A stretch of DNA of 64,000 bases from Arthrobacter crystallopoietes (GTDB lineage: Bacteria; Actinomycetota; Actinomycetes; Actinomycetales; Micrococcaceae): assembly GCF_017603825.1 (NCBI RefSeq), contig NZ_CP072014.1, positions 124,001 to 188,000 of the forward strand, given 5' to 3'. The stretch's first letter is position 1, and each line of letters starts with the position of its first letter. This document shows positions 17,771 through 26,320 of the stretch, piece after piece. Below the pieces are notes generated by a model. It did not search any database and was not told where the DNA came from. It saw only the letters and a list, made by a program, of their open reading frames with translations. The position numbers and the translations under genes were made by a program.

Positions 17771-17933
17771 GTAATTGCGGTTGCAGGAACCAGCGTTGCC
17801 AGCCGGCACGGGCGGATGCTTGTCATGCCACCGGCGGGAAGAGGACCATGTAAGTAGGGCTTCCGGAGGGAGGCCTTGCCGAATCCAATCCATTTCCGTA
17901 GACGCTGATGAATGAACAGAAAAGGAAAGTGTC

Positions 17934-18182
17934 ATGCCCGAGTTCATGGATGTGCATCACAACATGGTCGGCATCACCGCCGAGGCCCTCAAGGAGGCCC
18001 ATAACGCGGACCTTGCCATTCAGGATGAAGAAAAGGTGGAATTTAAGAAGGCATGGGCCGATCCGGAGAGCGGGGTTGTCTACTGCCTCTCCGAAGCACC
18101 GTCAGCCGAGGCCGTCCAGCGTATCCACGAGCGCGCCGGCCATCCCGCCGACGAAGTGCATGCAGTACCGCTCGTCGTCTGA
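17934..18182 (+). CDS. DUF4242 (SCO4226-type nickel-binding) protein
   Basis: The 82-residue ferredoxin-like-fold protein starts MPEFMDVHHNMVGITAEALKE in two overlapping blocks and contains GVVYCLSEAPSAEAVQRIHE and GHPADEVHAV. This is the DUF4242 layout seen in Streptomyces SCO4226, which binds nickel through histidines. AAAGGAAAG upstream supports the ATG. It is a single gene with its own terminator. Confidence 0.88.
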   Translation: MPEFMDVHHNMVGITAEALKEAHNADLAIQDEEKVEFKKAWADPESGVVYCLSEAPSAEAVQRIHERAGHPADEVHAVPLVV

Positions 18183-18205
18183 AGCCCTCGCGGGACGAAT
18201 TCAGC

Positions 18206-18248
18206 AGAGGAACCGCTCCCACCGTGGGAACGGTTCCTCTACGTTTAT
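18206..18248. terminator. Bidirectional terminator
   Basis: AGAGGAACCGCTCCCA pairs with TGGGAACGGTTCCTCT around a CCG loop with one mismatch, between the convergent DUF4242 and stress protein genes. TCTACGTTTA follows on the plus strand. Confidence 0.8.
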
Positions 18249-18271
18249 CACTTTTCCAATGGCCCCGCGGC

Positions 18272-18661
18272 CTACGCCTTGACGGCCAGCACCGGGCACT
18301 CTGCCTGAAGCAGGATCCGTTGCGCGGTGCTGCCCATGATCAGCTTGCCCACCGGAGTCCGCTTGCGCAGCCCGATCACGATCAAGTCCGCCCGGTGCGT
18401 CTCCGCCGCATCGAGCACCTCGTCCGCGGCATCGTGGCCGCCCACCGGCTGGAGCAGAGTGTGCTCCACGCCGGAGGCTGCGAGGCGGCCCTCCAGTTCC
18501 TTGGCGGCATCGGACTGGACAAACCGCTGGTCAACGAAGACATCGCCACGCGTTGAGTTCACCACTACCAGCGGCGCCTCGGCCGTGGATGCCTCGCGGA
18601 TGGCCCGTTCCAGGGCGGCTTCGCCTTCCGGCGTGGGGATGTACCCGACTACGATGCTCAC
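18272..18661 (-). CDS. Universal stress protein (UspA family)
   Basis: This is a single-domain Usp of 129 residues. The ATP-binding signature is present as [23 protein letters not shown] in overlapping parts (G-2x-G-9x-G-S/T type), with the CPVLAVKA final strand. Its start overlaps the tctA stop by 4 bases (ATGA), so it is translated as the last gene of the tctCBA operon. This suggests a role tied to carboxylate uptake or starvation. A second, related Usp at 56252 also sits by a transport cluster. Confidence 0.92.
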   Translation of the reverse strand: MSIVVGYIPTPEGEAALERAIREASTAEAPLVVVNSTRGDVFVDQRFVQSDAAKELEGRLAASGVEHTLLQPVGGHDAADEVLDAAETHRADLIVIGLRKRTPVGKLIMGSTAQRILLQAECPVLAVKA

Positions 18662-20379
18662 GATTTCTCCCGTTCATGTTTGATTTCTTCGGCACGGTGC
18701 CGGGCCTCGGTTCCGTCGGAAATGCCACTGGCTTCGTCGGGTCCTTGTCCGGTGGGGTCGCCGTCCCTGTTGCTATCCGGTCGTACTCGGTCGCCGTCGC
18801 GCTGAGAGACGGTTGCCGTACCGGCCACGACGCCGTCGTTGTCGGCAGCAGTTTCGCCCACGCCCAGCGGAACATTTCCGGCGAGGACCGACTGCGGCCG
18901 GCGCTTGCGAATAACCTTCAGGACCAGCGGCGCAAGCAGGACCAGCGCCACGATGATGTAAACAACGACGGCGACGGGCTCGCTCCACAGGCCGGAGATG
19001 TTTCCGGCGCTCAGCTGCAGCGTGGTGCGCAGCGATTCCTCGGCGCGCGGGCCGAGGATGAGCCCGATGACAAGAGGCAGCACCGGCAGTCCGTAGCGGC
19101 GCATCGCAAAGCCGAGCAGGCCGAGCAGCAGCAGGATCACCAGGTCGAATGCCTGCAGGTTGACTGCGTAGGCGCCCAACGTGGCGAAGAACAGGATGCC
19201 GGCATAGAGGTAGGGACGCGGCAGCTGCAGCAGCTTGGCCCAAACCGGTGCCAGCGGCAGGTTGATCAGCAGCAGCAGAGTGTTGCCGATGAACAGGCTG
19301 GCGATCAGCGCCCACACCAGCTGCGGCTCGCTGTCGAACAACAGCGGTCCGGGCTGGATACCGAACTGGATGAAGGCGGCCAGCATGACGGCGGCGGTCG
19401 CGTTCGTCGGCAGGCCCAGCGCCAGCATCGGGGTCAGTGTACCGGCCGCCGAGGCATTGTTGGCAGCCTCGGGACCGGCAACGCCCTCGATGGCGCCGTG
19501 GCCGAACTCCTCCGGATGCTTGGAGAGCTTCTTCTCTGTCACATAGGACAGGAACGTGGGGATTTCGGCACCGCCGGCCGGCAGGGCGCCGAACGGGAAG
19601 CCGTAAGCAGTGCCGCGCAGCCACGGCTTCCAAGACCGCTTCCAGTCCTTTTTACCCATCCAGGGCCGGCCCACGGGTATGGTCTGCATCGGCTTGCGGC
19701 GCAGGTGCGCGGCGATCCAGAGGGCTTCACCGACCGCGAAGATGGCGACGGCGACAACCACGATGTCCAGCCCGTCCACCAGCAGCGGCTGGCCAAAGAC
19801 GAGGCGCTGCTGCCCGGTAACCGGGTCTGCACCGACCAGCCCGATGGCCAGGCCGATGCCGAGGGCGGAGAAACCGCGCAGCTTGGAACCGCCGAGCACG
19901 GCGGTCACAGCGATGAGCGCCAGGACGATAATGGCCAGGTAGCTGGGGTCGCCGAGGCTGACGGCGAAGTCCACCACGAACGGGGCGAACGCCACCAGCA
20001 GCGCGGTGCCGATGGTGCCGGCTACGAAGGAGCCGATGGCGGCGGTGGCCAGGGCCTGCGCCGCCCGCCCGGACTTGGCCATCTTGTGGCCTTCAATGGC
20101 GGTGATCACCGTGGACGACTCGCCCGGGGTGTTCAACAGAATGGAGGTGGTGGAGCCGCCGTACATGCCGCCGTAGTAGATGCCGGCGAACATGATGAAC
20201 GCACTGGTCGGTTCCAGCGAGTAGGTCACCGGGAGCAGCAGGGCCACGGCCATGGCCGGCCCGATGCCCGGCAGCACGCCGACCGCGGTACCCAGCAGCA
20301 CACCGATAAAGGCGTACAGCAGGTTCATGGGCGTGGCCGCCGTCGAGAATCCCTGCATCAGCAGGTCGAATGTCTCCAT
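18658..20379 (-). CDS. tctA: Tripartite tricarboxylate transporter, large permease TctA
   Basis: The membrane subunit has about 12 helices. Family motifs near the N-terminus are [21 protein letters not shown] and [20 protein letters not shown] in overlapping blocks, and [25 protein letters not shown] lies in the middle. The 573 residues exceed the usual 500 because of a hydrophilic C-terminal tail of about 75 residues, rich in Asp, Arg and Gly. It takes citrate or another carboxylate from the TctC receptor using an ion gradient. It starts directly after tctB. Confidence 0.95.
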   Translation of the reverse strand: METFDLLMQGFSTAATPMNLLYAFIGVLLGTAVGVLPGIGPAMAVALLLPVTYSLEPTSAFIMFAGIYYGGMYGGSTTSILLNTPGESSTVITAIEGHKMAKSGRAAQALATAAIGSFVAGTIGTALLVAFAPFVVDFAVSLGDPSYLAIIVLALIAVTAVLGGSKLRGFSALGIGLAIGLVGADPVTGQQRLVFGQPLLVDGLDIVVVAVAIFAVGEALWIAAHLRRKPMQTIPVGRPWMGKKDWKRSWKPWLRGTAYGFPFGALPAGGAEIPTFLSYVTEKKLSKHPEEFGHGAIEGVAGPEAANNASAAGTLTPMLALGLPTNATAAVMLAAFIQFGIQPGPLLFDSEPQLVWALIASLFIGNTLLLLINLPLAPVWAKLLQLPRPYLYAGILFFATLGAYAVNLQAFDLVILLLLGLLGFAMRRYGLPVLPLVIGLILGPRAEESLRTTLQLSAGNISGLWSEPVAVVVYIIVALVLLAPLVLKVIRKRRPQSVLAGNVPLGVGETAADNDGVVAGTATVSQRDGDRVRPDSNRDGDPTGQGPDEASGISDGTEARHRAEEIKHEREKS

Positions 20380-20883
20380 TTAGAGCACTCCTTCCAACAG
20401 TCCGGCCGGCAGTGCGATGCCCAGGCCGAGGTAGAACCCGTAGAAGGTACCCAGAGCCATGACCAGCGAGATAATGCCGTCGCGGATATAACGGCGGCTG
20501 CCCAGGGCCCAGACGCTGCCCCAGAAGAGCAGGGTTCCGGAGATGACCCAGCCGACGGTGTCGATGATGGCAATGTTGAGCACGAAGGCGCCCAGCAGCG
20601 GCACTACGGTACGCCAGTCGGTGGGATGGGTCAGATCCACGTCTTCGCCGCCCTCGGCCTCGCCCTGGCCGCCACGCAGAATGTTGATGGCCAGCAGTAC
20701 GGCACAAACCAGCAGGAGCGCCCCGACGATGTAGGGCAGGGTCTTCGGGCCGACCGGGTCGGCTTGGGAATACGGGACGTTCAGGGACAGCGCGTCCAGG
20801 ATGACGATCAGGCCGACCGCCCCGAGCAGGGCAGCGATGCCCAGCTCGGAGCGGCCTTTCAGCCGGGAAGCCAGCTGTTTCAC
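20380..20883 (-). CDS. tctB: Tripartite tricarboxylate transporter, small permease TctB
   Basis: This four-helix protein of 167 residues begins with KGRSELGIAALLGAVGLIVI and has the VPYSQADPVGPKTLPYIVG segment typical of TctB (G-P-x-x-(F/L)P). It lies between tctC and tctA, with a 4-base overlap to tctC and no gap to tctA. Confidence 0.93.
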   Translation of the reverse strand: MKQLASRLKGRSELGIAALLGAVGLIVILDALSLNVPYSQADPVGPKTLPYIVGALLLVCAVLLAINILRGGQGEAEGGEDVDLTHPTDWRTVVPLLGAFVLNIAIIDTVGWVISGTLLFWGSVWALGSRRYIRDGIISLVMALGTFYGFYLGLGIALPAGLLEGVL

Positions 20884-21896
20884 GCAAGCCCCAGTTCAGT
20901 CAGGACATTGGCCACGCGCTCGTCCTGTTCCTTGAGGAAGGAGGCGAACTCCTCGCCGGTGGCGAAGGCGTCGGTCCACCCGTTGGTCTCGAGGGCCTGC
21001 TGCCACTCGGGGGTGCCGTGCATCTTCTCCAGGGCGTCAATCCACTTCTGCTTGTCTTCCTCGCTGGCCTCCGGCGGGGCGACGATGCCGCGCCAGTTGC
21101 TGAAGACCAGATCGATGTTGGATTCCTGCAGGGTGGGGGCATCGACGCCTTCGAGGCGCTCTTCGCCGCTGGTGGCCAGGACGCGGATCTCGCCGCTCTT
21201 GATCTGATCGATGTATTCACCTGCACCGGAAGCGGCGAAGCCGAGCTTGTTGCCGAGGATGGCCGGGAGCAGGTCGCCGCCGCCGTCGTAGGACACGAAG
21301 TTCACGTCCTTCGGGTCGATGCCGACAGTCTGCGCGAGCTGCATCGGCAGCAGGTGGTCCGGACCGCCCGGCGAGGAGCCGCCGCCCACGCTGACCTTGG
21401 ACGGATCTTCCTTCCACGCCTTCACCAGATCATCGATGGTCTTGTAGGGGGAATCCTTGGAGACCATGATGGCGCCCGGCTCCTGGATCAGGCGGGCCAG
21501 CGGCGTGGTTTCGGTCAGCTTCGCCTCGGACTCGTTGGTGTAGCTCGCGCCCACCACGCCCAGGCCCATGAGCATGGCCAGGTCGCCGTTGCCCTTTTCA
21601 TTGACCACGCGGGCCAGGCCCACGGTACCGCCGGCACCGGCCAGGTTGAATACCTCGATGTTGGAGGCGATGTCCGTCTCCTCCATGACCTTGGCGGCCA
21701 CGCGGGCGGTGGTGTCGTAACCGCCGCCCGGTGTGTTCGGGACCATGATCCGCAGGTCGCTGATCGGGCCCTCGGCAGCGGCCGAGGTGCCGGCCGCGTC
21801 GCTGCCGCTGCTGGACCCGGTGACACCGCAGCCCGAGGCTGCAAGTGCAATGCCTGCCGCCACGGCGGCCAGGCGGAATGCGTTGAATCGACGCAT
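20880..21896 (-). CDS. tctC: Tripartite tricarboxylate transporter, substrate-binding lipoprotein TctC
   Basis: The 338-residue extracytoplasmic receptor starts with a lipoprotein signal peptide ending ALAASGCG (lipid-modified Cys near residue 23). The Bug/TctC fold follows with MVPNTPGGGYDTTARV, SVGGGSSPGGPDHLL and SYDGGGDLLPAILGNKLGF. It is the first gene of the operon, divergent from a CitA-type sensor kinase, which points to a di- or tricarboxylate ligand. Confidence 0.94.
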   Translation of the reverse strand: MRRFNAFRLAAVAAGIALAASGCGVTGSSSGSDAAGTSAAAEGPISDLRIMVPNTPGGGYDTTARVAAKVMEETDIASNIEVFNLAGAGGTVGLARVVNEKGNGDLAMLMGLGVVGASYTNESEAKLTETTPLARLIQEPGAIMVSKDSPYKTIDDLVKAWKEDPSKVSVGGGSSPGGPDHLLPMQLAQTVGIDPKDVNFVSYDGGGDLLPAILGNKLGFAASGAGEYIDQIKSGEIRVLATSGEERLEGVDAPTLQESNIDLVFSNWRGIVAPPEASEEDKQKWIDALEKMHGTPEWQQALETNGWTDAFATGEEFASFLKEQDERVANVLTELGLA

Positions 21897-22090
21897 GGGA
21901 ATCCTCTTCTCATCAGGAGTACGAATAAGTCCACGGTATGGCCGGCCGTGATGCCCGTCACTCTTGTGTTCTCAAAGAAAGTTGTGTTCATTGTGGTCAC
22001 GCTCACATGCCGGAAATCGGCTGGATAATGGGTATAGTTCACCCGATCAAGCCGGGGACATGGACCGGTTCCGAGGTGGAAAGGACCCAA
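21897..22090. promoter_or_regulatory. Divergent promoter region tctC / sensor kinase
   Basis: These 194 bases hold the promoters of both the transporter operon and the two-component system. A CitB-type response regulator would be expected to bind here. I see no clean inverted repeat. Confidence 0.45.
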
Positions 22091-23710
22091 GTGCTCAAGC
22101 ACGCCGGCCGGCAAGCAAAACGGCGCCGACGCATCACCCTGGCCGGACAGTATCTGGTCCTGCAGCTGCTGATTGTGCTGGCAGTGCTGGTCGGTGTCAT
22201 TGCCATCTCCCTGGCCCAGTCTGCTCAGGCTTTTGAACGCGTTGAGGGACGCCGTGCGCTCTCCGCCGCCGAAACCCTCGCGGCCATGCCTGCCGTCCGC
22301 TCGCTCCTGCCCGATGCCGAACCGCGGCTGGGGGCCGCACTGCCGGCGGTGGCCGAATCCGTGCGGACCGTCTCCGGTTCCACATTCGCCATCCTGGCCA
22401 GGCCGGACCGCACTATCATCACCTCCCCCGACCCGTCCCAGTTGGGCCAACCGCTGCCGCTGGGCGAGAGCAGCGTCCTGTCCGGCCGGGCTTGGACCGG
22501 CGAGGTCAACATGGACGGCACCACATCACTGGTGGCACATGTTCCGGTGATCGACGACAGAGGCCAAACGGTGGGAATTGCCGCGGTCGGACGTAAATAC
22601 CCCTCCACCTGGGAGCGCCTGGGCGAGGCCGTTCCCAACCTGCTCACCTACCTGGGCGTCTCGCTCGCCCTCGGCACCGCCGGCTCCCTGCTGCTGGCGC
22701 GCCGTGTCAAACGCCAGACCCTCAACCTGGAACCGGAGGAGATAGCCGGACTGGTGGAGCACCGCGAGGCCATGCTGCACGGCGTGAAAGAGGGCGTCAT
22801 CGCACTGGACCCGCAGCAGCGGATCACCCTGACCAATGACAGTGCGCGCCGGCTCCTTGGCCTCCCGCTGGACTGCGTTGGCCGCAGCCTCGACGAACTG
22901 GACCTGATGCCCCAGCTTCGCGAGGTGCTGACCCGTGACCAGGCGGACGCTGACCGGCTGGTCCTGGTCGGCGAGCGCGTGGTGGTCTTCAACCGCATGC
23001 CGATGCGCTCCCGCGGCAGGGTGATCGGTTCCGTCACCACCCTGCGCGACCGCACCGAACTCTCCTCGCTGGAGAAGGAACTCGGCGCCACCCGTACCAC
23101 CACGGACACCCTGCGCGCGCAGACCCACGAGTTCGCCAACCAGCTGCACACCATCTCCGGCCTGATCCAGCTCGGCGAGTATGACGAAGTGGTCAACTTT
23201 GTCGACGGCGTCAGCCTCAGCCGCACCCGGCTTTACGATGACGTCACCAGCCGCGTCCAGGATCCGGCGGTGGCAGCCCTCCTGATCGCCAAGGCCAGCC
23301 TTGCTGCCGAGCGCAACGTTGCGCTCGACCTGGTCCAAGGTTCCAGCCTGGGACGGGCTGACGATGAGCTGTCCCGGGATCTGACTACCGTCGTCGGCAA
23401 TTTGGTGGATAACGCCCTCGACGCTGTCGCCGGCACGCCCGCCGCTAGCGTCCGGATCCTCCTCGAGGACAAGGCCGATCAGGTTCTGGTCATGGTGAAG
23501 GACTCCGGCCCGGGCGTGGCGGTGCAGTCCTTGGAGAACATCTTCACGCAGGGCTTCACCACCAAAACATCACAGAACGACGGCGGACGCGGCTTCGGCC
23601 TCGCGCTCACCCGGCTAGTATGTCTGAGGCGGAACGGCGAAGTGAGCGTCCACAATGACGACGGCGCCGTGTTCACCGCCCGCCTCGGAAAGCGGAGCTC
23701 ACAGTCATGA
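22091..23710 (+). CDS. Sensor histidine kinase, CitA/DcuS type
   Basis: The kinase has an N-terminal helix (GQYLVLQLLIVLAVLVGVIA), a periplasmic-type sensor domain and a second helix (LLTYLGVSLALGTAGSLLLA). A cytoplasmic PAS domain and a SpoOB-like dimerisation helix (QTHEFANQLHTISGLIQLG) with the phospho-accepting His follow. The ATPase domain has VVGNLVDNALDA, DSGPGV and GRGFGLALTRL. I choose the GTG at 22091 because AAGGA precedes it by 5 bases; upstream in-frame ATGs give Cys/His-rich residues unlike the family. It overlaps the response regulator by 4 bases and senses the tctCBA substrate or a related acid. Confidence 0.92.
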   Translation: MLKHAGRQAKRRRRITLAGQYLVLQLLIVLAVLVGVIAISLAQSAQAFERVEGRRALSAAETLAAMPAVRSLLPDAEPRLGAALPAVAESVRTVSGSTFAILARPDRTIITSPDPSQLGQPLPLGESSVLSGRAWTGEVNMDGTTSLVAHVPVIDDRGQTVGIAAVGRKYPSTWERLGEAVPNLLTYLGVSLALGTAGSLLLARRVKRQTLNLEPEEIAGLVEHREAMLHGVKEGVIALDPQQRITLTNDSARRLLGLPLDCVGRSLDELDLMPQLREVLTRDQADADRLVLVGERVVVFNRMPMRSRGRVIGSVTTLRDRTELSSLEKELGATRTTTDTLRAQTHEFANQLHTISGLIQLGEYDEVVNFVDGVSLSRTRLYDDVTSRVQDPAVAALLIAKASLAAERNVALDLVQGSSLGRADDELSRDLTTVVGNLVDNALDAVAGTPAASVRILLEDKADQVLVMVKDSGPGVAVQSLENIFTQGFTTKTSQNDGGRGFGLALTRLVCLRRNGEVSVHNDDGAVFTARLGKRSSQS

Positions 23711-24375
23711 TCAAGGTACTCATTGTCGACGACGACTTCATGGTCGCGAAGGTCCACGCCGGCTTCGTCCGGCAAACGCCCGGTTTCGCCGTCGTCGGCG
23801 TCGCCCACACCGGCGCCGAGGCGCTGGTCGAGGCCGAACGGCTCCAGCCCGATCTGGTCCTGCTGGACATCCACCTGCCCGACATCAGCGGGCTGGACCT
23901 GCTGCAGCAACTTCGTGAAGCGGTCCCCGAGCTTGACGTGCTGGTGATCAGCGCCGCCCGCGAGGTAGACACCGTGCGCCGGGCGCTGCGCGGCGGCATT
24001 GTCCATTACCTGATGAAGCCGTTCTCCAACGAGGACCTGCGCGAGCGGCTCGAACACTACCAGCAGGCTTACCGCCCGCTCGCCTCATCCAGGAGCACCG
24101 CCGAGCAGGCGGACGTGAACCGGGTCTTCGGCGTGAGCCGGACCGAGCGGCCGCTGCCCAAGGGGTGCAGCGTCGAGACCCTGCGTCTGGTCGAACAGCT
24201 CCTGCGGGACACCGGAACCGACCTTTCGGCCAGCGAAGCCGCGGACCGGCTGGGCACGTCCCGGGTCAGCGCCCGGCGTTACCTGGAGTACCTCAGCGAC
24301 GACGGGCGCGTGGAAGTCCAGCTCCGCTACGGCGGGGTTGGCCGGCCCGAACGCCGCTACGTCTGGCGGTCCTGA
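23707..24375 (+). CDS. Response regulator, CitB/DcuR family
   Basis: The 222-residue protein has a receiver domain with VDDDF, phosphorylatable Asp54 in VLLDIHLPDISG and the late MKPF lysine. A CitB-type C-terminal winged helix follows, with SASEAADRLGTSRVSARRYLEYL near residues 178-200. It pairs with the overlapping kinase and probably activates tctCBA. Confidence 0.93.
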   Translation: MIKVLIVDDDFMVAKVHAGFVRQTPGFAVVGVAHTGAEALVEAERLQPDLVLLDIHLPDISGLDLLQQLREAVPELDVLVISAAREVDTVRRALRGGIVHYLMKPFSNEDLRERLEHYQQAYRPLASSRSTAEQADVNRVFGVSRTERPLPKGCSVETLRLVEQLLRDTGTDLSASEAADRLGTSRVSARRYLEYLSDDGRVEVQLRYGGVGRPERRYVWRS

Positions 24376-24392
24376 GTAGTACACTTTCGGCC

Positions 24393-24686
24393 ATGACGAG
24401 TACGAACACGGTCTTCGGCTGGGCTTTCGGCGACGGCGCCCGAGCCGACGACAAGGATTACCTGGCCAGGCTCCGACAGGATTCCCTGGAGAACGCGCGG
24501 CAGGAAGCCGCCCGGAAGGGAGTGGATGTGGTTCCGGATTCGGCCGACTTCACGCTGGTCTCGGACGAGGATTCACTGATCGATCTGGGTGAAGCCGGGC
24601 AAAACCGGATTGTCATGCGCTGCACGGTCGACGTGACGGGCCCGGGTGCCGGACAGCTGCGGGCCGAGGGGCCGATGAACGGCTGA
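24393..24686 (+). CDS. Hypothetical protein, 97 aa
   Basis: This is a soluble acidic protein with FGWAFGDGARADDKDYLARL near the start and a C-terminal strand RIVMRCTVDVTG. No family is recognised. The ATG at 24393 follows the response regulator by 17 bases. The last 114 bases overlap the end of the convergent membrane gene, so one of the two 3' ends may be wrong. Confidence 0.5.
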   Translation: MTSTNTVFGWAFGDGARADDKDYLARLRQDSLENARQEAARKGVDVVPDSADFTLVSDEDSLIDLGEAGQNRIVMRCTVDVTGPGAGQLRAEGPMNG

Positions 24687-25502
24687 GACGCCTGCGTCCG
24701 GAGGATCCGGCCGCGGATGTCCGAGATAACGGCAGAAAAAGACAGCCGTTCCCCACGCAACCGCCAGGATGGACAGCCCAACGCTGTCCACGGAACCCGC
24801 GCTGGCGGGATAGAGAAGCCAGGTGGCTCCCAGCACCACCGCACAGATCCAGCAGCTGGTGCCGAGCAGGGTGCGGCCCGGGGCCCAGAAGGTCATGACC
24901 AGAACGGCCAGCGACAGATACAGGCCCAGCGCGGCCTGCACAGGCCAGTGTGTCAGCCCCCAGGTGATATCGTCCTCGATGCCCGGCGTTTGCGAGAGTT
25001 CCACCGCCGTTGCCGCGTAGGCCCACCAGAACGGAACCCCCACCAGGGCAAGCAGGAGCAGTGGCCCGCTGGGATCCAGCGCCGACGTCGTGCGCCGGCG
25101 CTGAGGTTGGCGGTAGGTGTTGTCGTGGCTGCTGGCGGAGGTACTTCTTCTGGCGCGCCGCCCGGCGATGGAACTGATGACGGCCATGGGGATGAGAATC
25201 GCTGCCACTACCAGCGGCGATGTGTCATGTGTGAAGATCCAGGCCAGCAGCAATGCCGCCACGGTGGTCCAGAGCTGGACCAGGGCAGGTGCCGGTTCCT
25301 GCGGACGGACCGCAATGACCAGGAATGCGCCGCTGATGACAAACGTGAAGAGCACGCCCCAACTGGCTTCCAGCCCCATTACGGCGGCGAAGCCTTCGTT
25401 GGCACTGAAGACCGTCAGCAGATCGACGATCCCGAAGAACGCCACCGCCCAGAACAGAACTGCCAACCCCGCCCAGATACGGGCACCGGCGACCATAGAC
25501 AA
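24573..25502 (-). CDS. Hypothetical multi-pass membrane protein
   Basis: The frame encodes about seven hydrophobic helices, among them IWAGLAVLFWAVAFFGIVDL and GLYLSLAVLVMTFW. A basic, Ser-rich cytoplasmic loop (RRARRSTSASSHDN) separates a three-helix and a four-helix half. The family is unknown. The last 60 residues, after AWGTAVFFCRY, are hydrophilic and Pro/His/Arg-rich and overlap the opposite gene. This tail may come from a frameshift near 24750 and not be original. Confidence 0.6.
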   Translation of the reverse strand: MSMVAGARIWAGLAVLFWAVAFFGIVDLLTVFSANEGFAAVMGLEASWGVLFTFVISGAFLVIAVRPQEPAPALVQLWTTVAALLLAWIFTHDTSPLVVAAILIPMAVISSIAGRRARRSTSASSHDNTYRQPQRRRTTSALDPSGPLLLLALVGVPFWWAYAATAVELSQTPGIEDDITWGLTHWPVQAALGLYLSLAVLVMTFWAPGRTLLGTSCWICAVVLGATWLLYPASAGSVDSVGLSILAVAWGTAVFFCRYLGHPRPDPPDAGVSAVHRPLGPQLSGTRARHVDRAAHDNPVLPGFTQIDQ

Positions 25503-25535
25503 AAGTCTACCGCCGCCGGTGCGTCCGGTGGAGAG

Positions 25536-26258
25536 CTACTTGACGTTGGCCTTCAGGCAGGAAACCGCGCGCTCCCAGGCCAGCTTCGCTTCCTCGGGCC
25601 GGTAGTTGCCCTGCGGGTTTTCGTCGTTGTGGAAGGCATGCGGGGCGTCGTAGTAGAAGAACTCGACCTTGGCCCCGGACTCGCGGCGGATCTGCTCTTC
25701 CTGCGCCCGCGCCTTCTCAGCCGGGTAGGACGAGTCCTGCTCCCCGTAGTGCCCCTGCACAACGGCACGGACTCCGGTATAAGAGTCCGGCACAGCCTGT
25801 CCCACGCCGTAAAACGGAACGGCGGCACCGATCCGCTCGCCCTGCTGCGCGGCGAGCGCCAGGACAAATCCCCCGCCCATGCAAAAGCCGATGGCGCCCA
25901 CCGTTGAGCTGGTCACAGCCTCGCTGGCTAGCAGGTAATCCACGGCACCGGCGAGCAGGCGGGCGCCCTCTTCCTCCGGCAGCTTGGACATCATCTTGCC
26001 GGCTTCCTTGCCATCGTGCGTGATCCAGCCGCCGTAGAGGTCGGGAGCCAGCGCGACGAAGCCTTCGGCGGCGAGCCGGTCCGCCACGTCGCGGATGTGG
26101 TCCGTCAGGCCCCACCACTCCTGGATAACGATGACTCCCGGCCCCTGGCCGGACTCGGGCAGGGCCAGATAGCCATGGGCTTCTCCGCCTGCCGATGCAA
26201 AGCTGACGTTCTGGTGCGGGGTCTTCTCAGCCAAACTTCCTCCTGGTGTCGCATTCAT
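25536..26258 (-). CDS. Dienelactone hydrolase family protein
   Basis: This alpha/beta hydrolase has the catalytic Cys126 in GAIGFCMGGGF, an Asp in the following half and a His in YYDAPHAFHND near the end, the Cys-Asp-His triad of dienelactone hydrolase. VIVIQEWWGLTDHI near the N-terminus is also characteristic. I use the ATG at 26258 rather than the one at 26282 on family length. The family opens lactone rings in chlorocatechol breakdown, but many members are general carboxylesterases; no catechol genes are near. Confidence 0.9.
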   Translation of the reverse strand: MNATPGGSLAEKTPHQNVSFASAGGEAHGYLALPESGQGPGVIVIQEWWGLTDHIRDVADRLAAEGFVALAPDLYGGWITHDGKEAGKMMSKLPEEEGARLLAGAVDYLLASEAVTSSTVGAIGFCMGGGFVLALAAQQGERIGAAVPFYGVGQAVPDSYTGVRAVVQGHYGEQDSSYPAEKARAQEEQIRRESGAKVEFFYYDAPHAFHNDENPQGNYRPEEAKLAWERAVSCLKANVK

Positions 26259-26320
26259 CGAAATTTCGGATAGTGGATCCACGGTCCAGTGTAGATGTCA
26301 CCGCATGGGGTTCCGCGGGT

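Noticed and set aside
18553-21207. Very long open frame on the plus strand (about 880 codons)
   Set aside because: It is exactly antisense to tctA, tctB and part of tctC, whose motifs are certain. The translation is low-complexity Gln/Gly/Arg/Asp-rich, as GC-rich antisense frames usually are.
22526-23338. Minus-strand open frame inside the sensor kinase gene
   Set aside because: It is antisense to the PAS and dimerisation parts of the kinase.
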